Of a stretch of DNA of 64,000 nt, positions 1 to 9,417 are shown piece by piece. Every line of letters begins with the position of its first letter. The first letter of the stretch is position 1. Below the pieces are notes generated by a model that worked only from the letters and a program-made list of their open reading frames with translations, made no database searches and was not told the DNA's origin. The stretch covers positions 30,918 through 94,917 of the forward strand of contig NZ_JANUGQ010000027.1 of assembly GCF_024756275.1 (NCBI RefSeq), read 5' to 3'. A program made the translations under genes and the position numbers. The DNA is from Streptomyces pyxinae (GTDB taxonomy: Bacteria; Actinomycetota; Actinomycetes; Streptomycetales; Streptomycetaceae).

Positions 1-353
1 TACCGGCCGCCGAGCGAGGCGACGAACCGGCCGTAGGCGAGCAGCAGCTCCTCGGTCTTGATCTGCTCCGGGTCACCGATGATCACGGCCTTGCCGCCGC
101 CGTGCTCCAGCCCGGCCAGGGCGTTCTTGTACGACATCCCCCGGGAGAGGTTGAGCGCGTCCGCGACGGCCGCTTCCTCGGAGGCGTACGGGTAGAAGCG
201 GGTGCCGCCGAGGGCCGGGCCCAGGGCGGTGGAGTGGAGGGCGATGACGGCCTTGAGGCCGGAGGCGCGGTCCTGGCACAGCACCACTTGTTCGTGGCCG
301 CCCTGGTCGGAGCGGAACAGGGTGTGCAGGACGCCGTCGGTCACATCGGTCAC
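1..353 (-). CDS. vdh: valine (Leu/Phe/Val-type amino acid) dehydrogenase, N-terminal part, cut by window edge
   Basis: Reverse-strand reading from the GTG at 353 gives the N-terminal about 117 residues of an amino-acid dehydrogenase: a start like MTDVTDGVLHTLF, then GPALGGTRFYPY and the lysine-bearing GLEHGGGKAVI substrate/catalytic segment of the Glu/Leu/Phe/Val dehydrogenase family. These enzymes oxidatively deaminate branched-chain amino acids with NAD+ and feed branched-chain acyl-CoA pools in Streptomyces. The C-terminal NAD-binding half lies beyond position 1. Placement next to a hypothetical gene and bldC matches the vdh locus of S. coelicolor (from memory), which is why valine dehydrogenase is preferred over other family members. 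An in-frame TTG lies a few codons upstream of the chosen GTG and is a less likely start. Confidence 0.9.
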   Translation of the reverse strand, partial: MTDVTDGVLHTLFRSDQGGHEQVVLCQDRASGLKAVIALHSTALGPALGGTRFYPYASEEAAVADALNLSRGMSYKNALAGLEHGGGKAVIIGDPEQIKTEELLLAYGRFVASLGGR

Positions 354-516
354 GGTGGTGACTCCCAAGTACGAGGCGGCGATTGAGGCCCTCCTGCGGG
401 TGGGGAGGACCGTGTTGGGCAAGAGAGTAAGTCCTACCTGGCCGTAGGGCCGCCCCCGTGCGCGGGATCACCCTCCCGGGCGTCCGCGGGGGCCCGGGCG
501 TGGCAGGATGCGCGGC

Positions 517-1362
517 ATGCCAGCCGTCTCCTCGGTCCTCGTTCCCTACGCGTCCTATCTGCGGGTGTACGAGCCGCTGGCGGCGTTCCCCGAGCCGGAG
601 CGCGGCCACTGGACCCGGTACGCCCGGCGCGGTACGGCGCCCACCGCCCAGGACGAGCTGCGCCGCTCGCTGGCCGGTCTGCTGGCGACGCCGCCGGCCC
701 CGCTCCCGGCCCACGAGAGCCCGGACGCCTTCGTGGCGGAGCTCGACGGCGCGGTGTGCGTCTGCCCCTGGCGCACCCGGCTGCGCGGCTGGCTGGCCCT
801 GGCCGAGCTGCCGGGGCTGCTGCCCGGGTCGGTGCTGGACGCCGCGCTGCCGCCGGTCGTACGGGAGCAGGCGGCGGCCGACCACGAGCGGTGGCGGGAG
901 CGGAACCCGGAGGCCCGGCCGTGGATCCGTACGGCGGTCTGGCAGGTGCCGATGCGCTGGTTCGCGCTCTTCGCGGACGAGGAGCGGGAGTACGACCCGG
1001 CCGGCGGCCCCGGCGGGACGCCGCTGCTCCGCTACCGGACCCCGATGGTGGAGGCCCGGCGGCGGGTGGCCCGTTCGCTGAAGGCGCTGCGGGACTCCGT
1101 CGACGAGGGCCCGTTGACCGAGAACCTCACGGACGTGGGGCGCTGGCTGGAGGAGTTCCATCCGCGCTCGCTGGTGGAGCTGGACTACGGCGGGCTGGTG
1201 CACGCGATGGCGCCGGAGGTGCTCGCCGGCGACCACTCGGTGGCCGATGTCGCCGAGGGCATCGCGGCGCTGCGGGACCGGGACGAGGACGCGGCGGGGA
1301 AGGCGTACCGGCGGCTGACGGAGCGTTGGCGGGCCGTGCGCGACCGGCAGTTCGCCAACTGA
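517..1362 (+). CDS. conserved hypothetical protein between vdh and bldC
   Basis: An 281-residue soluble protein with normal Streptomyces codon use. It has no signal peptide, membrane helix or catalytic motif that I recognise. It is rich in charged and aromatic residues (for example RTAVWQVPMRWFALFADEEREY near the middle, written here as two overlapping stretches of the protein), and the C-terminal third looks helical. Start choice: an ATG at 508 is also in frame, but the AGGA at 505-508 is at a usable distance only from the ATG at 517. The gene runs divergently from vdh across about 160 bp and is followed by about 630 bp of non-coding sequence before bldC. The same neighbour occurs beside vdh in S. 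coelicolor (from memory). Function unknown. Confidence 0.75.
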   Translation: MPAVSSVLVPYASYLRVYEPLAAFPEPERGHWTRYARRGTAPTAQDELRRSLAGLLATPPAPLPAHESPDAFVAELDGAVCVCPWRTRLRGWLALAELPGLLPGSVLDAALPPVVREQAAADHERWRERNPEARPWIRTAVWQVPMRWFALFADEEREYDPAGGPGGTPLLRYRTPMVEARRRVARSLKALRDSVDEGPLTENLTDVGRWLEEFHPRSLVELDYGGLVHAMAPEVLAGDHSVADVAEGIAALRDRDEDAAGKAYRRLTERWRAVRDRQFAN

Positions 1363-1990
1363 GCGGTTGGGCGGACGGCCGCGTAAGGGGAGGTGCGGGA
1401 CCTGCCGGGTTGCGACCGGGCCGGCCGGGGGCCGGGGGCCGGGGGCCGGTCGGATCGTGGGCGGTGGCCGTGGGCCCCGGGCCGTGGACGGTGGGCCGCG
1501 GATCGCGGGCGGTGGATCGCGGACCCGGGTCCGGGTCATGGGGCCTGGGCCCTTGGTCCCGATCCGGGCCTATGCCTCAAGCGTGATGGATCGCACTAAC
1601 GGGGCTCTTGCGCGCATCGCCCGCCCTCGTGCCAAAATAGGACAAGGAGTCCGGGGGGCTCCTTCCGTCCGGATATGGATGGAAGGCTTCAGCGTTGCAC
1701 GCTATGGGGGGTCTGGTGGCTCCTGATCGCTCTGTGACTGATCGTCACTGTGACGTGACTGTCCGCTATGGCATGGTCCATTGGCTTCCGCCGGTGATGG
1801 ACACCTGAGAGGGCAATTCCATCGGTTTGGCCGAACGTGGCTGGACAGATGGTGTAGTTGTAGTGCCGAGGACAAGCCGTTCGTCCTATAACCGACTCGG
1901 CCCGCGTCTGCCATTTCGGGCAACGCGGGTCAAGGTGCAGAATTTAGAGGAATGAACCGAGAAGGTTCGGTTCTCCCGAGGAGGCCGCTC
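1363..1990. other. intergenic region upstream of bldC
   Basis: About 630 bp without a supported gene. The first 200 bp are G-rich low-complexity sequence. From about 1570 the base composition becomes clearly more AT-rich, as expected of a regulatory region. Just before bldC there is a small inverted repeat (GAACCGA at 1954-1960 and TCGGTTC at 1967-1973). An in-frame ATG at 1952 would extend BldC by 13 residues but lacks family support. I cannot place the bldC promoters with confidence. Confidence 0.5.
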
Positions 1991-2197
1991 ATGACCGCTC
2001 GCACCCCTGATGCCGAGCCGCTGCTCACCCCCGCCGAGGTAGCCACGATGTTCCGCGTGGACCCCAAGACGGTGACCCGCTGGGCAAAGGCGGGCAAGCT
2101 CACGTCCATCCGCACGCTGGGTGGACACCGGCGCTACCGCGAGGCCGAGGTGCGCGCCCTGCTGGCGGGCATTCCGCAGCAGCGCAGCGAGGGCTGA
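1991..2197 (+). CDS. bldC: BldC, MerR-like developmental DNA-binding protein
   Basis: A 68-residue protein beginning MTARTPDAEPLLTP, consisting almost wholly of a winged-helix MerR-type domain: the helix-turn-helix is around PAEVATMFRVDPKTVTRWAK (residues 12-31) and the wing is GHRRYREAEVRALL. BldC is known in Streptomyces as a small regulator that binds DNA cooperatively as asymmetric head-to-tail oligomers and holds back entry into sporulation. The chosen ATG has GAGG at 1980-1983 at a good distance, and this length matches the known protein. The gene stands alone: a 628-bp leader region upstream and a strong hairpin downstream. Nothing unusual is seen in the sequence. Confidence 0.97.
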   Translation: MTARTPDAEPLLTPAEVATMFRVDPKTVTRWAKAGKLTSIRTLGGHRRYREAEVRALLAGIPQQRSEG

Positions 2198-2295
2198 CCG
2201 CCCCGCACGGCCGGGCGCGACCGGATCCCCCAATCCGGTGAGCCCATCTGAAGCTCCATCGGCGGGCGCCTGCCCCAACAGGTTCTTCGCCAACG

Positions 2296-2335
2296 ATCGC
2301 GCTGGACTCCGCCGGGTCCAGCGCGATTTGGCGTT
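2296..2335 (+). terminator. bldC terminator hairpin
   Basis: Perfect 12-bp stem, ATCGCGCTGGAC (2296-2307) with GTCCAGCGCGAT (2316-2327), 8-nt loop, followed by T-containing sequence (TTTGGCGTTTT). It lies about 100 bp after the bldC stop and has the form of an intrinsic terminator. Confidence 0.85.
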
Positions 2336-2784
2336 TTCGGGGGAAGCTCCGGAGATGTCCGGGTGCCCGGGCGGGGCCGGACCGGCGCCGGGTCCGGGGC
2401 CGGCGGTCCGCCGAGGTGGTCGCGGGCGCCCCGGAGTTCGTCGATCCGGCGGTCGCGGAGAGGGCGGCGGCGAGGGGACGCGGGCGCCCGTACGGGCCGG
2501 TCGTGAGCGCGTCGGGCACCCCCGGAAGAGTGCAATTGCACGCATTAAATGGGGTGGTTGTAGGGAGGGTGTAAGTTATGCGCTCGGTAAAACAGGTTTA
2601 GTGACTCGCGTCACACTCGGCAGTCTCGTTCGGGTGGTGTGCACAGGCCGCCCCCGCCGGTCCGTCACGGGTCCTTCACCGTCGTCCGCCGACCCCTCCC
2701 TCGCCGTCCGCCGACCAGTCCCCTGCCCGCCGTCGGCCGGTCTCTCGCCTGTCGTCGCCGTCGGTCGTCAGGCGCCGGGGGCCG
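2336..2784. other. intergenic region between bldC and the DUF6274 gene
   Basis: About 450 bp with no supported gene. It contains a perfect 12-bp palindrome GTGCAATTGCAC (2530-2541) followed by an AT-rich patch (2542-2610) that looks like a promoter or binding region. The rest is C-rich low complexity. Only a six-codon reading frame starts at the ATG at 2578, which I do not call. Confidence 0.4.
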
Positions 2785-3183
2785 TCAGGCGCCGGGGGCC
2801 GTTCCGCCGGGCGTCCTTCCGGGCTCCACCGGCGCCGGGGGCTCCTGGATCCCTTCGGGTGCTCTGCCGGCGGTGCCGGTCGTCTTCCGCCCCCCCGGCG
2901 ACCGCGAGGGGGCCGGCGGCCGTGCGGCGCCCCTAGGCGGCCCGGCTGTCACCGGGGCGGGGGGCAGGGGCGCGGGGCAGCCGCCGCCGGGTGGCGCGGG
3001 CGGTGCCGGTGCGCCCGGCCGCCCCGGCGCCGGCTCGGGGTCCTCGGCCGGTTCCAGGGCGAGGCGCAGCAGCCGGTGGCAGATGGGGCAGTGCCGGGTG
3101 ATGTGCCGGTAGCCGGACGCGGCCGCCAGATGGGCGCGCAACAGTGCCCGGGTCTCGTGCTTCGTTGTGGACGCCGCCGCCAT
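2785..3183 (-). CDS. small conserved Streptomyces protein, DUF6274 type
   Basis: A 132-residue protein starting MAAASTTKHETRALLRAH. The start is firm: GGAGG lies 7 nt upstream of the ATG. The first about 50 residues look like the conserved part, with a putative metal-ligand cluster HxxxHCPICHRLL (Cys-x-x-Cys plus His). The remaining two thirds are Pro/Ala/Gly-rich and probably disordered. I recognise the N-terminal pattern as an actinobacterial domain of unknown function, usually a short protein; the assignment to DUF6274 is from memory. It is transcribed in the same direction as the upstream tRNA-Asp but separated from it by a terminator. Role unknown. Confidence 0.65.
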   Translation of the reverse strand: MAAASTTKHETRALLRAHLAAASGYRHITRHCPICHRLLRLALEPAEDPEPAPGRPGAPAPPAPPGGGCPAPLPPAPVTAGPPRGAARPPAPSRSPGGRKTTGTAGRAPEGIQEPPAPVEPGRTPGGTAPGA

Positions 3184-3344
3184 GACGTCACCTCCGCTGA
3201 AGGGCCCCCGTTGCCCTGATGACTGGGTACCGGCGGCAGTTGACGGCGTCAAGAGGTGGGGCAGCGGTTCGGCCCGGGGCGCCGGACCCCGGGCGAGTGA
3301 GCCGAAGGGGCGCGCCGCCGGATGCCCCGGCCCCGGAACACGGC

Positions 3345-3379
3345 GACGGCCCCGCTTCCACGAGGGATGCGGGGCCGTC
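3345..3379 (-). terminator. terminator hairpin after tRNA-Asp
   Basis: Perfect 11-bp stem GACGGCCCCGC (3345-3355) / GCGGGGCCGTC (3369-3379) with a 13-nt loop, immediately 3' of the reverse-strand tRNA-Asp gene. Confidence 0.75.
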
Positions 3380-3384
3380 CACTG

Positions 3385-3459
3385 CGGTCCTGACGGGATT
3401 TGAACCCGCGGCCTCCACCTTGACAGGGTGGCGAGCACTCCAAACTGCTCCACAGGACC
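3385..3459 (-). tRNA. tRNA-Asp (GTC)
   Basis: Complete cloverleaf on the reverse strand: acceptor GGTCCTG/CAGGACC, anticodon loop with GTC, T-arm GCGGGTTCAAATCCCG, discriminator G, no encoded CCA. It is identical over all 75 nt to the copy at 11276-11350. Confidence 0.96.
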
Positions 3460-3672
3460 AAGCTTTGCCGCCGTGCGCCGAATCGGCCGGTTCCACCCCG
3501 ATTCGCTGCAGTTCACTGCGGTTCACCTGGGACTAGCCGGTTTCGGCTGGCTGCGAGTGAGACTCTACAGCAGCCCGGCCGCCCCGGTCGAACTCACCCA
3601 GCGCGACGGTCTCGTCACCGTGCGGGCGCTCTTCCGGGCGGGACGTCGTTCGGGTCGGTCCGGTGTCCCGGA

Positions 3673-6600
3673 TCAGGGGGCGGCGGCGTCGATGGCCTTG
3701 ACGATCCGCTTGTCCGAGACCGGGAACGCCGTCCCCAGGGCGTGCGCGAAGTAGCTCACCCGCAGCTCCTCGATCATCCAGCGGATGTCCCGGACGGCCC
3801 CCGGCACCGGGCGGCCGGCCGGGAACTGTTCGAGCAGCCAGGCGTACTCGTCGTTCATCTCGTGCACCTTCTCCATCCGGGTGGTGTCCCGCTGGACGGA
3901 GGTCGGCATCTGCTGGAGCCGCCGGTCGGCGGCGACCAGATAGCGCATCAGGTCGGGCAGCCGGCGCAGCCCGGTGGCGGTGACGAAGCCGGCCGGCACC
4001 AGGGCGGCCAGCTGCGCGCGTACGTCCTGGACATTGGCGAGAAGGGTCGGGCTGGTGGTGGCCTTCAGCCGGCGCTCGCACGCCTGCCAGGCGGCCAGGA
4101 TCTGCTGGACCCGGTCCACCGTCCGTACGGTCAGGTCGACCAGATCGGCGCGGACCCGGTCGTACAGCTTCCGGTACGACTCCTCGTCCCAGGCCGGGCC
4201 GCCGTGCTCGGCGATCAGCCGGTCGGCGGCGGCGGTGGCGCAGTCCTCGAAGAGCGCCTGGACCGAGCCGTGCGGATTGCGGGAGAGGGCCAGCTTCTGC
4301 TGGTTGGTCAGCTTGTCGGAGGCGAACTTGGCGGGATTCACCGGAATGTTGAGCATGATCAGCTTCCGGGTGCCCCGCCACATCGCCTCGGCCTGCTCCT
4401 CCTCGGTGTCGAAGAGGCGTACGGAGACGGTGTCGCCCGCGTCGACCAGGGCCGGGTACGCCTTGACCGGCTGGCCGGCCCGGCGGGTCTCGAAGACCCG
4501 GCTGAGGGTGCCGATCGTCCAGTCGGTCAGCCCCGAGCGCTCCAGGCCCTGCCCGGAGCCGGCCGGACCGGAGGCGGCGGCCGCGGCGGCCTGGGAGAGC
4601 GCCTGCCGGGCCTTGGGGCGCAGCTTCAGCTTGAGCGCCTCCAGGTCCTTGTCCTCCGCCAGCTTCCGGCGCCGCTCGTCCACGATCCGGAAGGTGACCT
4701 TCAGATGGTCCGGGATCCGGGAAGGGTCGAAGTCGGCGGCGGTGACCGGGACGCCCACCATCCGCTGGAGCTCCCGGGCCAGGGTGGCCGGCAGCGGTTC
4801 CTGAAGGGGTACGGCCCGCTCCAGGAACGCCTTGGCGTAGTTGGGCGCCGGGACGTAGTGGCGGCGGATCGGCTTGGGCAGCGAGCGGATCAGCTCCACC
4901 ACCAGGTCCTCGCGGAGCCCCGGGATCTGCCAGTCGAAGCCCTCCTCGGTGACCTGGTTGAGCACCTGGAGCGGAAGGTGCACGGTCACGCCGTCGGCGT
5001 CCGCGCCGGGCTCGAACTGATAGGTCACCCGGAACTTCAGCCGTCCCTGCCGCCAGGAGTCCGGGTAGTCCTCCTTGGTGACCGCGCCGGCCTTCTCGGT
5101 GATGAGCATCTCGCGCTCGAAGTCGAGCAGTTCGGGCTGCTCGCGGCGCTTGTGCTTCCACCAGGAGTCGAAGTGCGCACCGGAGACCACATGGTCGGGG
5201 ACGCGGCGGTCGTAGAAGTCGAAGAGCGTCTCGTCGTCCACCAGGATGCCCCGGCGGCGGGCCCGGTGCTCCAGCTCCTCGACCTCGGTGAGCAGCTTCC
5301 GGTTGTCCGCGAAGAATTTGTGGTGGGTGCGCCAGTCACCTTCCACCAGGGCGTTGCGGATGAAGAGTTCCCGCGAGGTCTCCGGGTCGATCCGGCCGTA
5401 GTTGACCTTCCGCTGGGCGACGATCGGCACGCCGTACAGCGTCACCTTCTCGTACGCCATCACCGCCGCCTGGTCCTTCTCCCAGTGCGGCTCGCTGTAG
5501 GTGCGCTTGACCAGGTGCTGGGCGAGCGGCTCGATCCACTCGGGCTCGACCCTGGCGTTGACCCGCGCCCAGAGCCGGGAGGTCTCCACCAACTCGGCGG
5601 ACATCACATACCGGGGCGGCTTGCGGAAGAGCGCGGAGCCGGGAAAGACCGCGAACTTGGCGCCCCGGGCGCCGAGATACTCGTTCCGGGGGGTGCCCCG
5701 GCCGCTCTGGCCGGCGCCGGTGCCCTCCTTGCCGGTCTCCTTCACGTCCTTGAGGCCGATGTGCGAGAGCAGTCCGGCCAGCAGCGAGATGTGCACCGAC
5801 TGGGCGGGCGCGTCCTCCTCGTTGAGGTGGATGCCCATCTGCTTGGCCACCGTCCGCAACTGGGCGTAGATGTCCTGCCACTCCCGGATGCGCAGGAAGT
5901 TCAGATACTCCTGCTTGCACATGCGACGGAAGCTGGACGAGCCGCGCTCCTTCTGCTGCTCCCGGACGTACCGCCAGAGGTTCAGATACGCCAGGAAGTC
6001 GGAGGTCTCGTCCTTGAACCGGGCGTGCTGCTGATCGGCCTGGGCCTGCTTCTCGGCCGGGCGCTCGCGCGGGTCCTGGATGGAGAGCGCGGCGGCGATC
6101 ACCATCACCTCCCGCACACAGCCGTTCCGGTCCGCCTCCAGCACCATCCGGGCCAGCCGGGGGTCCACGGGGAGCTGGGAGAGCTGCCGGCCGCGGGGGG
6201 TGAGCCGCTTCTTCGGATCCTTCTCGGCCGGGTCGAGCGCGCCGAGTTCCTGGAGGAGCTGGACGCCGTCCCGGATGTTGCGGTGGTCCGGCGGGTCGAT
6301 GAACGGGAACTTCTCGATGTCCCCGAGGCCGGCGGCGGTCATCTGGAGAATGACCGAGGCCAGATTGGTGCGGAGGATCTCGGCGTCGGTGAACTCCGGC
6401 CGGGCGAGGAAGTCGTCCTCGTCGTAGAGCCGGACGCAGATGCCGTCCGAGGTACGGCCGCAGCGGCCCTTGCGCTGGTTGGCGCTGGCCTGGCTGATCG
6501 GCTCGATGGGCAGCCGCTGGACCTTGGTGCGGTGGCTGTAGCGGGAGATCCGGGCGGTGCCCGGGTCGATGACGTACTTGATCCCCGGCACGGTCAGCGA

Positions 6601-7653
6601 GGTCTCGGCGACATTGGTGGCCAGCACGATCCGCCGGCCGGTGTGCGGCTGGAAGACCCGGTGCTGCTCGGCGTGCGAGAGCCGGGCGTAGAGCGGCAGC
6701 ACCTCGGTGAACCGCAGCTTCCGCTTGTTCAGCGCGTCGGCGGTGTCGCGGATCTCCCGCTCGCCGGAGAGGAAGACCAGGATGTCGCCGGGGCCCTCGG
6801 CGCAGAGCTCGTCCACCGCGTCGCCGATGGCGGTGATCTGGTCCCGGTCGCTCTCCTCGGAGTCCTCCTCCAGGAGCGGCCGGTAGCGCACCTCCACCGG
6901 GTACGTACGCCCCGAGACCTCCACGATCGGGGCGTCCCCGAAGTGCCGGGAGAACCGCTCCGGGTCGATGGTCGCGGAGGTGATCACGACCTTGAGGTCC
7001 GGGCGGCGGGGGAGCAGCTGGGCCAGATATCCCAGCAGGAAGTCGATGTTGAGCGACCGCTCGTGGGCCTCGTCGATGATGATCGTGTCGTAGGCCCGCA
7101 GCTCGCGGTCGGTCTGGATCTCCGCGAGCAGGATGCCGTCGGTCATCAGCTTGACGAAGGTCGCGTCCCGGTCGACCTGGTCGGTGAACCGGACCTTCCA
7201 GCCGACCGCCTCGCCCAGCGGGGTGTTCAGCTCCTCCGCCACCCGCTCGGCCACCGTGCGCGCGGCGATCCGGCGCGGCTGGGTGTGGCCGATCATGCCC
7301 CGTACGCCACGCCCCAGCTCCAGGCAGATCTTGGGGATCTGGGTCGTCTTGCCGGACCCGGTCTCACCGGCGACGATCACCACCTGGTGGTCGCGTATCG
7401 CCGCCAGGATGTCGTCCTTCTTCCGGCTGACCGGCAGTGCCTCGGGGTAGGTCACCTCCGGCACCCTGGCGGCCCGCTCGGTGAGCCGGGCGGCGGCCTT
7501 GCCGGCCTCGGCGGCGATCTCGTCCAGCACGGCCTGCCGGGCCTCGGGCTTACGGATGCGGCGGGCGCCCTCGAGACGGCGGCCGAGCCGCTGCGCGTCG
7601 CGCGGCGAGACCTCGGTCAGCAGGGTCTGGAGGTCGGCGAAGGAAGTAGACAT
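3673..7653 (-). CDS. hrpA: ATP-dependent RNA helicase HrpA (DEAH/RHA family)
   Basis: A 1326-residue protein, the usual length of bacterial HrpA. The N-terminal half carries the DEAH helicase core: Walker A GETGSGKTT near residue 95, the DEAH box IIIDEAHERS, SAT motif III (ITSATIDPERFS) and motif VI QRKGRCGR. HA2/winged-helix and OB-like segments follow, then the long C-terminal DUF3418-type region typical of bacterial HrpA. The family unwinds RNA and acts in mRNA processing and ribosome rescue; its role in Streptomyces is not well defined. It lies downstream of tRNA-Asp on the same strand and has normal host codon use. The start MSTSFADLQTLL is preceded by a spaced GGAG-like site. Confidence 0.95.
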   Translation of the reverse strand: MSTSFADLQTLLTEVSPRDAQRLGRRLEGARRIRKPEARQAVLDEIAAEAGKAAARLTERAARVPEVTYPEALPVSRKKDDILAAIRDHQVVIVAGETGSGKTTQIPKICLELGRGVRGMIGHTQPRRIAARTVAERVAEELNTPLGEAVGWKVRFTDQVDRDATFVKLMTDGILLAEIQTDRELRAYDTIIIDEAHERSLNIDFLLGYLAQLLPRRPDLKVVITSATIDPERFSRHFGDAPIVEVSGRTYPVEVRYRPLLEEDSEESDRDQITAIGDAVDELCAEGPGDILVFLSGEREIRDTADALNKRKLRFTEVLPLYARLSHAEQHRVFQPHTGRRIVLATNVAETSLTVPGIKYVIDPGTARISRYSHRTKVQRLPIEPISQASANQRKGRCGRTSDGICVRLYDEDDFLARPEFTDAEILRTNLASVILQMTAAGLGDIEKFPFIDPPDHRNIRDGVQLLQELGALDPAEKDPKKRLTPRGRQLSQLPVDPRLARMVLEADRNGCVREVMVIAAALSIQDPRERPAEKQAQADQQHARFKDETSDFLAYLNLWRYVREQQKERGSSSFRRMCKQEYLNFLRIREWQDIYAQLRTVAKQMGIHLNEEDAPAQSVHISLLAGLLSHIGLKDVKETGKEGTGAGQSGRGTPRNEYLGARGAKFAVFPGSALFRKPPRYVMSAELVETSRLWARVNARVEPEWIEPLAQHLVKRTYSEPHWEKDQAAVMAYEKVTLYGVPIVAQRKVNYGRIDPETSRELFIRNALVEGDWRTHHKFFADNRKLLTEVEELEHRARRRGILVDDETLFDFYDRRVPDHVVSGAHFDSWWKHKRREQPELLDFEREMLITEKAGAVTKEDYPDSWRQGRLKFRVTYQFEPGADADGVTVHLPLQVLNQVTEEGFDWQIPGLREDLVVELIRSLPKPIRRHYVPAPNYAKAFLERAVPLQEPLPATLARELQRMVGVPVTAADFDPSRIPDHLKVTFRIVDERRRKLAEDKDLEALKLKLRPKARQALSQAAAAAASGPAGSGQGLERSGLTDWTIGTLSRVFETRRAGQPVKAYPALVDAGDTVSVRLFDTEEEQAEAMWRGTRKLIMLNIPVNPAKFASDKLTNQQKLALSRNPHGSVQALFEDCATAAADRLIAEHGGPAWDEESYRKLYDRVRADLVDLTVRTVDRVQQILAAWQACERRLKATTSPTLLANVQDVRAQLAALVPAGFVTATGLRRLPDLMRYLVAADRRLQQMPTSVQRDTTRMEKVHEMNDEYAWLLEQFPAGRPVPGAVRDIRWMIEELRVSYFAHALGTAFPVSDKRIVKAIDAAAP

Positions 7654-8609
7654 ACGGGCTCCAGGATCTCACCCGGCGCTCGGGAGTGGCGAACCGATTT
7701 ACCGGTACGGGGTTTCGGACGCGGGCCCGCCGGCCCGGGGGCCGGCCCCGTCGTCGGCACCGGGCCACGGGCCGCCCCCCCGGGGCGCCGGGATGCCGGT
7801 GCGGGGGTGCTCCTCCCGCCCAGGTGCGGGCGGCCCTCTCCCCCCGGCGGGGTGGCTGGCTGGCTCCCCCCCGGGGCTCGGGGGTGCGGGCTGGCTCTCC
7901 CCCCTGGGCGTGGGCTGGCCCTCTCGGCGGGTGCCGGGGGCGGGTGTAGTTGTCGGATGTCGGGCTGCCGGGGGCGGCCTCCCCTGGGTGGGGGCTGGCC
8001 TCCCCCTCGGCGGGTGCCGGGGTCCCCGGGTGCGGTTGTCGGGTGTCTGGACGCCGGGGCATTCGGGCGCCGGGGCGCCGGTGTGGTGCCCTCGTCGGCG
8101 CCGGAGTGCCGAGTGGCGCGGTTGCTGGGGGCCGGGGTCGTCGGGCGACCGGGTCCGGGTGCTGGCCGCCTGGGTGCGGGTGGGGATACGGGGGTTGCCG
8201 TGGTCGTCCGGCGTCCGATGCCAGGGGCCGGATGGTGCGGTTGCCGGGGCGCAGGGGCGGTGCGGGTGCCGGGTCCTGGGGCCGTCGGCTGACCGGTGCC
8301 GGGTGCCGGGCGGAGTGGTCGGCGGTGCCGGGACGGGAGTTTGCCCCGTCGTCGGTGCCGGGGTGCGGGCCGGCCGGGTGCGGGCACGGGGTGCCCCGTC
8401 CCGGGCGGGTGGGGCGCTTCGCTTGTCACCTTGCGCCCTCCGCTCCCCGCCCTCTGCCGTTGCCGGGGTCCGACTCCCCGGTGCCGGTTTTCCGGTACGG
8501 GCCTCCGCCCCGGGCCCGTACCATTTCGGGCGAGCCGACGCATCCGCCGGGCGGCCGGGGCCGAGCGCCCCGCCCGGACCCGGCCCGACCCTCCGGAAGG
8601 CGGTGGACC
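7654..8609. other. long GC-rich low-complexity intergenic stretch
   Basis: About 950 bp in which every frame is open because of extreme GC content, with imperfect short repeats (GGGTGCGGGCTGGCT-like and CCGGGGCGCCGG-like units). Translations in all frames are Pro/Arg/Gly filler without conserved features. I see no gene, RNA or promoter that I can support. Confidence 0.5.
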
Positions 8610-9197
8610 GTGGCCCGAGCCGACGGCCCCGCCCGCCTGCCCTCCCGGATGCCTCTGTGGCCGGCCGTGCTGGCCGTGCTGATCGCACTGGTCTGCTGCC
8701 TGGGGGCGGGCGGCCACCCGGTGGTCGGGGCGGGAGCCTCCGCGAGGGCCGCCGTATCACCGGGCGCGGGGCTCGCGGAGCCTGCCGCGCGGGCCGGGGG
8801 GCCGGCTGCCGGGGGCGCCGGACCGATCGCCGTACCGGGTGCGGAACCTGCCGCCGCGCGGGCCGTCGCCGCGCCGGCCGCCCGGTTCACGCACGCCACC
8901 GCCGCGTCCTTCACGGGCCCCGGAGCCGGGGAGGCCGTAGCGGCCGTACCTCCGGCGTCCGGCGGTCGGGCGCCCGGCTGTGATCGGGGGCCCGGCTCGG
9001 ACGACGGCGGGCTGCGGCCGGTGGTCCCGTCGCGCGGCGGCACCGGCGCCGAGCTGCTGCCGGTCCCGCACACCGCCCGGCACCTGGCCGGGAGCTGGGC
9101 CGTGCCGGGCGGCGTACCGGCGGCCGTGCGTCCCGGCCGGACGCCACCGCCGCTCGCCCCGCCGACCCCGGTCGGCCTCTCGGTCCTGCGCGTATAG
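8610..9197 (+). CDS. hypothetical secreted or membrane-anchored Ala/Pro/Gly-rich protein
   Basis: A 195-residue reading frame starting GTG at 8610 (MARADGPARLPSRMPLW), with a GGAAGG-like ribosome site upstream. A hydrophobic segment at residues 15-34 (PLWPAVLAVLIALVCCLGAG) could be a signal anchor or signal peptide; the remainder is Ala/Gly/Pro-rich with no recognised domain. It precedes the DsbA-like gene on the same strand and may be exported. Because all frames are open in this GC-rich segment, the support is mainly the start region, the hydrophobic N-terminus and the position. Confidence 0.5.
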   Translation: MARADGPARLPSRMPLWPAVLAVLIALVCCLGAGGHPVVGAGASARAAVSPGAGLAEPAARAGGPAAGGAGPIAVPGAEPAAARAVAAPAARFTHATAASFTGPGAGEAVAAVPPASGGRAPGCDRGPGSDDGGLRPVVPSRGGTGAELLPVPHTARHLAGSWAVPGGVPAAVRPGRTPPPLAPPTPVGLSVLRV

Positions 9198-9417
9198 CCG
9201 GCGCCCGGTGCGGCCCGGCGGCCCGTTCTCCCGGCACGCCCGGGGGCCCGGCCGCACCCGTCACCCCGCCGACCCAGTCGTTCCCGCGTCCGCCGCGTAC
9301 CCGCGTCCGCCGGGCGGGCGTCCCCGTGTCTCCCTCAGGGGTGACCACCGGGACGGTCGTACCCGCCCCCGGCCACGGGCCTCGCCGCCGGCCGCGCACC
9401 GCGCTCAGGAGTTCCCC

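Noticed and set aside
2578..2603. Tiny reading frame after the AT-rich patch downstream of bldC
   Set aside because: Only six codons long, no support.
3742..8292. 1516-codon plus-strand open frame opposite hrpA
   Set aside because: Antisense shadow of the helicase gene with reversed codon bias and no domain.
7950..8609. Upstream extension of the secreted hypothetical gene
   Set aside because: Low-complexity Gly/Arg/Val translation with no start support; the GTG at 8610 has a ribosome site and begins a signal-like sequence.
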